Shown in pieces: positions 1 through 9,200 of a DNA stretch of 64,000 nucleotides (positions within the stretch are counted from its first letter, which is position 1; each line of letters opens with the position of its first letter). Under the pieces are notes generated by a model, which was given only the letters and a program-made list of their open reading frames with translations, was not told where the DNA came from and did no database searches. The DNA lies in assembly GCA_945861385.1 (NCBI GenBank), contig CAMAUI010000008.1:1-64000 (forward strand). The letters are read 5' to 3'. The position numbers and the translations under genes were made by a program. This DNA is from Prosthecobacter debontii. Lineage in GTDB: Bacteria; Verrucomicrobiota; Verrucomicrobiia; Chthoniobacterales; Chthoniobacteraceae.

Positions 1-1631
1 CGGACGCCCGCATCGGTCATCCCGTTGTTTTGGAAAATCGCCGCGAGATTCACGCCGCGCACCGCGCGATCCTGGTCGAGCAGGAACTGCGAGCGATACA
101 CCCGCCGGTTGTCGTTCAGTTCAACCGACTTTTCCATGTCGCGGATCGCCTCGTTGTAGCGGTTCTCCTGCTTTTTCTGCACAGCCGAGTAAAGCCACGG
201 CGTCGGGTCGCGCGGATCAATCTCCTTCGCCCGTTCAATGTCCTTGCGCGCCGCCGCCGCGTCGCCGACTTCGCTGAAAGCCTTGCCCGAATACGCGTGG
301 AGCAGGGCGCGCGTGGGCTCCAGCGTCACCGCAGTCTGCAAGTCCCTGCGCCCTTCCTCGGCGCGGCCCTGGCGGATGAGCGTCAGGCCCCGCCCGAGCC
401 ATGCGTTCCCCAGCGCGCCATCGAGCGCGATCGCTTCGTCGAACGCCGCCCGCGCATCCGCGATCTTGTTCTGCGCGCTCAGCAAAAACCCGCGCAATGC
501 GTGCGCCTGCGCATTCCGCGGCGCGAGCGCCAGGCCGCGCTCCAGCGCCTGCAATGCGGGGCCGGTGCGGCCGAATGAAAACTCCAGCTCCGCCACGCGC
601 GCCCACGCATAACCGTTTTTCGGCGCGATCTCCGCGGCCCGCTTTGCCGCCGCCAGCGCGGGTTCCAGCCTGCTTCGCGACTGCTCGTAGTACGAACGCG
701 CCATCCATTCGCCGGAAGTCTTCGCATCAGCCGCTCCCGCGTATTCCTCAAACTTCACCGCCGCCACCATCTCCTCGATCGCACGCCGTCCCGCCGCCGA
801 CTTCGGCACCGCGCGCAGCATCGCCTCCGCCTCATCCACGCGCCCCACCGCCAGCATCACCGCGGCGCGGTACAGCCGCGCGGGCGTCGAGCCCGTCCGC
901 AGCCATTTCGGATACTTCTCCAGCGCGCCGAGCAAATCCCCCGCACGATACGCAGCCAGCGAGGCCGCGACCTGCTGCTGGTCCGCAGCCGGCATGCCGA
1001 GTTCATCCGCATCGAGGACCGCCGGGTAATACAGGCACCATTGGATGATGTTCGTCGCATCAATCACCGCCGTCTTCCGCGGCGCACGCCCCGCGACCGC
1101 CTCGCCAAACTCCCCCGCGCGCAGCGTCACATTTCCATGCGCGTTCGACATCACGAGCTCGCCCTCGAACAAACCAAACGTCGTCTTCCCCCGTGAAACC
1201 GACACGAGGAACGCCGTCCCGCGCACCGCGCCATTCACCGCCGGCGTGCGCACATTCATCTCCGGCTGCCGTTCGCGGCTGAAAAAATAACCCTTCCCCT
1301 CATTCACATCGAGCGATCCAGGCGCACCCGCCTTCACCGGCGGCGTGATCTCGATGTCCGTCAGCTCGTCCATCCGCAGCATTGTGCGGTCGAGCAGGCG
1401 CACGACAGCCCGGCTGAACTCCCCCGTCCTCAGCCGGTCCTTCAGCAAAAGCTTGAAACCCTTCGGCGCATCCTTCCAAGCCTGGCCCTGGCGCTGCGAC
1501 TCTACCACGTTCTCCCTCTCGATGACTTGCGCACCGCCCGCATCCGCGCCCCGCACCGGCGCGATTACGAAGACTGCGAGCAATGCAAGCAACAGCGCCG
1601 GGGTTTGTGCGGCTGGCAAGCGACAGGTCAT
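1..1631 (-). CDS. FecR-domain and TPR-repeat secreted protein (3' end beyond window)
   Basis: The ORF track misses this gene because its stop lies beyond base 1; I read it directly from the minus strand for 543 codons with no stop. It starts with ATG at 1631 and a hydrophobic export signal (about residues 5-30, PALLLALLAVFVIAPVRG). A FecR-like domain follows at about 60-200, with motifs MNVRTPAVNGAVRGTAFLV and GLFEGELVMSN. From about residue 210 there are tetratricopeptide repeats, for example AWARVAELEFSFGRTGPALQ and DIERAKEIDPRDPTPWL. FecR domains normally sense or transmit envelope signals to an ECF sigma factor. Here there is no clear transmembrane anchor between cytoplasmic and periplasmic parts and no sigma factor beside it, so a periplasmic scaffold role is possible. 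It is divergent from the gene at 1863. The family call is firm; the function is inferred. Confidence 0.8.
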   Translation of the reverse strand, partial: MTCRLPAAQTPALLLALLAVFVIAPVRGADAGGAQVIERENVVESQRQGQAWKDAPKGFKLLLKDRLRTGEFSRAVVRLLDRTMLRMDELTDIEITPPVKAGAPGSLDVNEGKGYFFSRERQPEMNVRTPAVNGAVRGTAFLVSVSRGKTTFGLFEGELVMSNAHGNVTLRAGEFGEAVAGRAPRKTAVIDATNIIQWCLYYPAVLDADELGMPAADQQQVAASLAAYRAGDLLGALEKYPKWLRTGSTPARLYRAAVMLAVGRVDEAEAMLRAVPKSAAGRRAIEEMVAAVKFEEYAGAADAKTSGEWMARSYYEQSRSRLEPALAAAKRAAEIAPKNGYAWARVAELEFSFGRTGPALQALERGLALAPRNAQAHALRGFLLSAQNKIADARAAFDEAIALDGALGNAWLGRGLTLIRQGRAEEGRRDLQTAVTLEPTRALLHAYSGKAFSEVGDAAAARKDIERAKEIDPRDPTPWLYSAVQKKQENRYNEAIRDMEKSVELNDNRRVYRSQFLLDQDRAVRGVNLAAIFQNNGMTDAGV

Positions 1632-1862
1632 TCCATCCGGTTATCAGCACCGCCATCCGGCGGGAAGCTCAAAAGCCCGAGCCGCAAATTTTACGGCGGA
1701 TCGGGCGTCACTGGCGAGGTGCGATCATGCAGCGCGTCTGTGGCACCTGCACCCTCGATAGGATGAAAAACACGTTTGCCCAACGACTCCGGGATCAGAT
1801 GCCGGGCCAGTCGTGGTGATTGCGGCTGGATGTTCGCAGGCAGCCGTGCCCAATCTGCGCCA

Positions 1863-3035
1863 ATGCGAATGAAGCGCGCGATCATCGGCCTCGTTTTCGC
1901 GGTGATTGCCGTTGCCGCGTGGCTGGCTGTCCGACCGAATCGGGACGCAGTTCTTCGACCGTCGGGAAACCCCGCACCAACGCCGCCTTCGCCAAATGAT
2001 GGCCTGGCAAAATCGGGAGACGCAGAACCGACATTCCAAGCGGGGACGAGAGTCGCGGGGATCTCCGCGGAGGATTTGGAGTCCGTCCGGCGGCTCATCG
2101 GCGAGGGTTCCGATCCGCAGCGCGTGAAGGCCTTGCTGGGTCAGCTTTCCGAAAAGCTGGCAGCCATTTCCCCCGAGAAGGCCGCTGGGCTTCTCAGGGA
2201 CGCGCTGTCGAGCCGGCTCGATGCGGTGACGAAGCTGCCATTCGCCATTGGCGACGGTGGCAATCTCGCCACAGCACCGACGTTTCGCGTGTGGCTGCTC
2301 GATCAGCTTGGCCGCACGGATCCGCAAGCCGCCGCGGATTACGCGAAGCAGATTCTCGCCACGCGGGAGAGCGCCGATGAGTGGGCCGTGGCATTGCGCG
2401 ATTTTGCGAGGGTGCGCGGTGCGGCGGGGGATGTGGCTTTTCTCAATGGCAAGATGCGCGAACTGCTGGGCGATCCGCGCTGGCAGGCTGAGCAGAGCGC
2501 GGGGTGGCTGGAGGCTTTCGACGTGGCGGTGCATGCGAAGGCGGTGGAACTCACGCCCGACCTCGCGCGCCTGCTCATGCGCACCGGAAAGCAGGACAAG
2601 GCCGCGGCGCACGCCGCGTTCCTCACGCTGGACCGGCTGGTGCAGGCTGCACCGGCGGACATGCTCACGCGCGTGCAGGCGGAGCCGGGCTTGATGAAGG
2701 GGCGGGAGCTGACGCGGGCGAATTATTTCGCGCGCGCCGATGTGCGCGATGCGCGGCAGCGTGAGATCGTCGAGCGGTATATTCTCGATCCGGCTCGCTC
2801 AGCGGAGGAGCTGGCGAAGTTCGCGGGGCTCTATCCGAACGCGAACATGATGATCTCGAAGAACCTCCTCACGCCCACGGTGACGCCGTCGCGCGAGGAC
2901 ATCATCCTGCGAGACCGGGAGGCTCTCCGCGTGGCGCGGGAGTGGGCGGCTGATCCGCGGTTCGCGCCGTTGCAGGCGCATGTGCAGGCGATCCAGACAC
3001 GGCTGCGACAGTTTGTGGGCGAGTCGGAAAAGTAG
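1863..3035 (+). CDS. exported protein of unknown function
   Basis: This is a 390-residue protein. I take ATG 1863 (MRMKRAIIGLVFAVIAV) because it sits directly before a single hydrophobic segment (about residues 4-20) typical of an uncleaved anchor or signal peptide. The track start at 1776 adds an unlikely polar leader. After a proline-rich linker the rest is alpha-helical in character, rich in Ala, Leu, Arg and Glu, without a motif I recognise. It may be a helical-repeat protein. Residues from about 187 (AAGDVAFLNGKMRELL) are matched at DNA level by a decayed copy near 10973, so a paralogue once existed next to the giant gene. It is monocistronic: the divergent FecR-TPR gene is upstream and the giant repeat protein starts about 200 bases downstream. 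Confidence 0.7.
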   Translation: MRMKRAIIGLVFAVIAVAAWLAVRPNRDAVLRPSGNPAPTPPSPNDGLAKSGDAEPTFQAGTRVAGISAEDLESVRRLIGEGSDPQRVKALLGQLSEKLAAISPEKAAGLLRDALSSRLDAVTKLPFAIGDGGNLATAPTFRVWLLDQLGRTDPQAAADYAKQILATRESADEWAVALRDFARVRGAAGDVAFLNGKMRELLGDPRWQAEQSAGWLEAFDVAVHAKAVELTPDLARLLMRTGKQDKAAAHAAFLTLDRLVQAAPADMLTRVQAEPGLMKGRELTRANYFARADVRDARQREIVERYILDPARSAEELAKFAGLYPNANMMISKNLLTPTVTPSREDIILRDREALRVAREWAADPRFAPLQAHVQAIQTRLRQFVGESEK

Positions 3036-3242
3036 GGCGGTGACAGTCGCAGCGGAATATTTAGCTCAAATACTTGACCGGACACTCCCGCGCCGGAGCG
3101 AGTATCTCGCGCACAACTGAGGTGCGTGGGTGCCGATGCGAGAACGATCGGGCGGGTGTGTCCATTAAACGCAAAAACCGCTGCCGAAGAGTGCTTGTCA
3201 AAGCGGCGCGGACGACCATGCTCACAACCAACGCTTCCGCGC

Positions 3243-6200
3243 ATGAATTCCACCACAACCGAGTCTCCTCCTTGGAAATCCGACTCTCGGAACAGCACCG
3301 GACCTCCGCTTCATCCCTTCTCCATATCGAGCTCCTCCCGGACTCCCTCACTCCCCGGCGGCGATCCCCGTTCTGACCGTTTCCTGAGCGGCGGGCGCGA
3401 AAGCAAATTCCTGGCAGAAGCTGGAGCGATCGCATCTTCGCTCCGGCGCATTTTTCACCTCCTCTGCTGGGTGATCCTCCTGGCGCATCCGCATCGGAGC
3501 GCGATCGGGCAGAACGCGGCGGGCGCACGGTTCAATCCGCGTCTGGTCACGACGGGGAGTGTGGGCTCGATGGCGGTGCAGAGCGATGGGCGCATCGTGA
3601 TTGCGGGCCTCTTTACTTCGGTCAATGGCACGCCTCGCGGCGCGCTCGCGCGACTGAATGTGGATGGAACGCTCGACCCGACGTGGCGGTGCGACGTAGG
3701 CGGCTACGTGAATTCGATCGTGATCGTGGACGACTTTCTCTACGTCGGCGGCGAATTCCGCACGCTCGGCGGGCAGTCGCACTTCAATCTCGGACGCGTG
3801 AGCCTGGCGGGCGTCGGCGTGCCGGATGCAGCGTGGAATGTGAACACGGGCGGGGGATTCGGCCAGGGGCGCGTGGTGAAGCTGGCGACGGATGGGACAA
3901 ATCTTTACGTGGGCGGTGATTTCACGTCGCCACGGACATCTGTTTTCAAAGTCTCGCCTGCGGCAGCGGGCAGCGTCGATGGGAGTTGGACGGCGAATGT
4001 CGGCTTCGATGGCGTGCACGGCGGCGTGCGGACGATCTTGCCAGCGGGCGCGGCCGTGTTCATCGGCGGTCAGTTCGCCAGCAAGCTCGCGAAAGTGAGT
4101 GCGGCGACGGGAGCACCGGTCGCCGGGTGGGCACCCGGCAGCTTCGCCGGGCCCGCCAACGGAAACGTGCAGGGTCTCGCGCTCGATGGAGCCGGATCCG
4201 TGTACGCGGTCGGGCGTTTTAGCGCGGTGAACGGAGCGCCTCGCACAAGTGTGGCTAAACTCAATGTGACAACGGGGGCTGTCGATCCCACTTGGGTGGT
4301 GAGTCTGGCACCCAAATTCTCGCCTGGGCTGGTCGAGGCGCTCAGGGTCGCGGTGTCGGATGGCAAAGTGTATCTCGGCGGCGACTTCACGACCGCCGCG
4401 CCACCGCTGCGCGATTTCCTCCTGCGCGTCGATGCGACGACGGGCGCGACCGATCCCGAGTGGGCACCGGCGCCGGATAATGTGATCGCGCTACTCGACG
4501 TGCGCCCCGGCGCGATCTTCATCGGCGGCATCTTTCGCGAAATCGCCGGCGCGGTCGCACTGGGTTTTGCAAAGCTCGATCGAAACGTCGGCTCGCGCAT
4601 CCCGGAATTCGCGGCGCAACCCGAGGCGGCGGGGCAGGTGTTTGCGATCGCGCGACAGTCGGACGGGCGCCTGGTCATTGGCGGAAATTTTCACCTTGCA
4701 GAAGGGCTACGTCGGCCAAACCTCGCGCGGTTCAATCTCGACGGAAGCATCGACCGGACGTGGGCACCAGCCACGGACAATCCCGTGCAGGCTCTCGCCA
4801 TTGATGGTGAGAGCATCTTCGCTAGCGGAGATTTTACGACTATCGACGGCCTGCCGCGCCGACGGATCGGGAAGATCAGCGTGGCAACGGGTGCCGTCGA
4901 TGCTGCATGGGCACCGGAGATGAACGGCACAGTCCGCGGGCTGGCGACAGCGGATGGCGCAGTATTCGCCGGCGGAAATTTTACGACTGTGAGTGGAGTG
5001 TCCCGCGTGCGCCTCGTGAAGCTCGCCGCCGCCAACACGGGTGCCGTCGATCCGGGATGGCAGGCGAGTGTGACTGGCGGCGCGCAATACGTCGAAGGGC
5101 TGGCTGTAGCGGGCGGGCAGCTCTATGTCGTGGGCGATTTTTCGAGCGTGCGCGGGGTGGCGCGCAGCAACTTTGCACGAGTGAGTACGGTCGATGGCGT
5201 GCCGGATCCCGGGTGGGTGCCCGCTTCGGGAGGTCTGATCACGACGATCGCTCTCACGGCGACGGATGCGTTCGTCGGCGGCAACTTTCACGGCAAATTC
5301 AGCCTCGCCGGCAACGGTGCCCGGGATTCGAATTGGAATCCACCGATCACTGGTGGATCGAACGACCAGACCGGTGCGTTTGCCGTTTCCGGCGGCGACG
5401 TTTACGCTGGCGGCGGCTACGCATCGGGGCCGCTCGGTGGCAGCCCGGTGAAGCTAAACGCGACCACCGGCGCGAATGACCCGACGTGGAATAAACGAAC
5501 CGCTTTCCTGCTCTCGGGCGGCGACATCCAATCCTACGTGCAGGTGCTGTTTGCCGATGGCGCGGATGTCTTCGTAGGCGGCAATTTCACGAGCGTTCGC
5601 GGCGTGCCGCGCAATGGCTTTGCGTGGCTTCCGGTCGTGAGCGCGCCGCTGGTCTCGCTCGATGTGGGGAGCGGGCGCGTGGTGCTCGCTCCAGCGGCAG
5701 GCGAGGCGCTGAAGACGACTCACTTTTTCATCGAATCCATCGCGGGCGGCACGCTCGCGCTGCCGGAAGGGGTGCCGGTGCCAGCGGGATCCTTTGTGCT
5801 CGCGGAGGATGGCGCGGCGGGGCTCGTCTTCACCGCGACGGGCGGCGCGGCTTCGCTCGTGGTGAAATCCGCGATTGCGGAGCAGGCGGATGGCGTCGGT
5901 GCGGTGGCGACGAATTTCGCCTTCGAGGCGCCGGTTCTGCCGACGGTGCAATTCGCGAGCGGTGCCGTGAACACGAGCGAGGGGCAGGCGAGCATCACGC
6001 TCACGGTCACGAAGGATCGCCCCGGCGCGGTGAGCGTTCAATTCGCGACGCGGGCGGGCACGGCGGTGGCAGGCGGCGATTTCACGGCGCAGAGCGGCAC
6101 GCTCGACCTCGCGGATGCGGATACCAGTCGCACAATCAGCATCGCGCTCGCGACGGATGCGGTCTTGGAGCCGGACGAGATGTTTTTCGTTGATCTCTCC

Positions 6201-9200
6201 GCGCCATCGGGGGGGCGGCTCGGGACGAGGATCGTGGCAGCGGTGACGATTCTGAACGACGACGTGCCGGGCCCGACTGGCGGGGATGCCGTGGCCACTG
6301 CGCCGCAGACACCGGTGCCGGGTTCCACCGGCAGCCTCACGATCACGCTTACGCCGGGCGGCGTGGGGCGGTGGCGGCCGGCGGGCGACTTCGACTGGTA
6401 CGAGAGCGGCCGCGTGGTGGGCGCGCTGCCGCCGGGGAATTACCCGATCGAGTTCGATCAGGCTTCCGGCTTTCGCGCGCCGGAGACGATCGTGGTGCCG
6501 GTGGGCGCGGGTGAGGCCGCGGCGGATAGCGCCGCATATTCGCTGCTGAACGCCGTGGGCACGGGCGGGCTGCTCGTCACGATCAAGCCTTCGACCATCG
6601 CGACGCATGCCGACCTGGCGCAGCGCGGGCAGTGGCGGCGCGTGGGCGAGACGGATGGCTTTGGCACGCCGCTGTGGCGGGATAGCGATGCCGCGCTGGA
6701 GGACTTGCCGGCGGGGCCATACGTCATCGAGTTCAAGCCGGTGCCGGGCCGCACCACCCCGCCGGCGACCGTCATCACCGTCGTGGCCGGGCAGGTGAAT
6801 GCGACGACAGCGACGTATTTCATCCCCGAGCCGGTGCAGGGCGAGGCGGTGGCGGTGCTGCCCTTTGCGACCGCCACGGGGGGCGAGCCGTACCGCTACG
6901 TGGGGCAACTTCAAACGAGTCTCGGCTTTTCCTCCGGTACGGTGGTGAAAAGGCACACGGTGCTCACGGTCGCGCACGCCGTTTTCGACGACGAAGCGCT
7001 CACACTCGCGGCGGAGATGCGCTGGTTTTTCCAGCGCCACCACGGGCTGCACGATCCGCCGCCGCGGTTTGCGCGCGGCGCCTACATCTTCCAGGGCTAC
7101 GGCGCGGCGCGCTCGGAGCAGGAGCCCGGCATCTCCACGCCCGAGTCGCAGCGGCTCGATGCGGCGGCGCTGTTTTTCCTCGGCGACGCGGGGCGCGGCG
7201 GGAGCAGCGGCTTTCTCAGCGCCACCTCGTCGCCGGGCGAGTGGATCGCCGGTGCGCGGCAGAAAATCCTCGCAGGCTACGCGGTGCAGGGCGTGCCGCT
7301 CGGAGATCGCGGGCGGCTGTGCGCGACGAGCCCGCAGCCCGCACCATTCACCCTGTTGTATGGGCACGTTTTTGCCACCACGGCGCTGCGCGGTTTTCCC
7401 GGCGTGAGCGGCGGGCCGCTTTTTGTGCAGAGCGATGGCGGGGCGTTTTTTCCGGCGGGCGTTTTCCTCGGCGGCACGGGGCAGACGCTCGTGCGAGCGA
7501 TTGATGCGGAGGTGGCCGATCTCATCAGCCGCGCGGAGGTCTCCGGCAATGGCGGCGAGAACAACACGAGTGGCGGCATCATCCTCGTGGATCGCGGCAC
7601 GACCGATGGCCAGGTCTCGGGTGCGACGGTTTTTTCCGGCGCGCCGGTGGAGGGTGGCTTCATCGAGGTGCGCGGCACCGCGGGCACGGGCGGGTGGCGC
7701 GTCCTGGGAAACACGGAACAGGCGTATCGCGCGATCAACAGCCCGAAGCGCGCGCTGGTCGCCGCGCGCTACCAGGTCGAATTCCGGCCTGCGCTGAATA
7801 CGATCGCGCCGACGACGCTCACCGTGGAGGTGCGACCGGGGCAGACGACACTGATCACCGCCGCCTACGCGCCGTTGCTGCCGCCCGCGATCACGAGCGC
7901 CGGTTCAGCACAGGGGCGGCGCGGGGCGGCTTTCAACTACATGATCACGGCGAGCCAGGCTCCTACCTCTTTCGACGTGCTCGGCACGCTGCCCGAGGGC
8001 TTGAGTCTAAACATAAAAACTGGTCGCATCGCCGGGACGCCCGCGGCGGCGGGAGTTTTCCCGGTCACGATCTTCGCGGCGAACAGCGCCGGCACTGACT
8101 CGAAACTGCTCACGATCCGGCTCGCACCCATCGTCACCGGCCCGGCCACGGCACAGGGGCAGCGCGGTGAGCTTTTCAGCCAGGCTGTCGCGACTTCCGA
8201 TCCCGTGGACAGCTTCAGCGCCACGGGGCTGCCCGCGGGGCTCGGCATCAATACGGCCACGGGAGAAATCTCCGGCACTCCTGGCGAAAGCGGCGAGTTT
8301 TCGGTCAATCTCGGCATCAGGGCGGCTGGCGGCGATTCCACTGCGGAGCTGCTGCTGCGGATCAGCCCGCAGATTTCCACGCCGGCAAATCTCGCGGTGG
8401 TGCGCGGGCAGCCGGTGCTCTTTCCGATCACGTCGCCGGATGCGATCACGAGCTTCGGCACCGCCGGGTTGCCCGCTGGGCTCGGCCTCGATGTGGGCTC
8501 AGGCGCGATCACGGGCGTGCCGCAGCAGGCGGGAATCTTCGCCGCGACGCTGAGCGCGACGAATAGCGGTGGCACGACGCTGAAACCGCTCTCGATCATC
8601 GTGAACCCCGCGATCACGAGCGCCACGGAGGCGCAGGTCACGAAAGGGCAGGGCTTCAACTACACGATCACCGCGACGGATCCCGCGACGAGTTTTTCCG
8701 CGACAAATCTGCCCGCCGGCCTCGCGGTCGAGAGCGGCGGCGGCGTGATCTCCGGCGTGCCAGCCGAGTCGGGTGTCTTCAGCGTGATCCTCCAGGCCAC
8801 TGGGCCGGCGGGCACTGCGGCGGGCACGCTCACGCTGCGCGTGGCACCCTCGGTGGATGGCGTGCTCGCCGCGAGCGGGCTGCGCGGGGTGCCGTTCGAG
8901 TACCAGATTCCCACGAGCGATGCGGGCACCACTTTTTCCACGGCGGCGCTGCCGCCCGGGCTGATGCTGGATACGGCCACGGGGCGGATCAGCGGCACGC
9001 CCGCTTCGGCGGGTGTCTTCGCCACGAGCGTCACGATCTCAGGCACGGGCGGCTCGGCATCCAGCCCGCTCACGCTCACGATCTCGCCGAGGATCACGAG
9101 CGCGGTGCAGCTCCAGGCCGTGCTTGGCAGGCCGGTCGTGCCTTTTGCGATCACGGCGACGGATCCATCGTCGGCATTTTCCGCCACGGGCCTGCCGCCG

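Noticed and set aside
5454-7367. 637-residue minus-strand ORF opposite the giant delta-60 gene
   Set aside because: It lies fully inside a gene with recognisable domains. Its composition is Arg/His rich as expected for a complementary frame of high-GC coding DNA.
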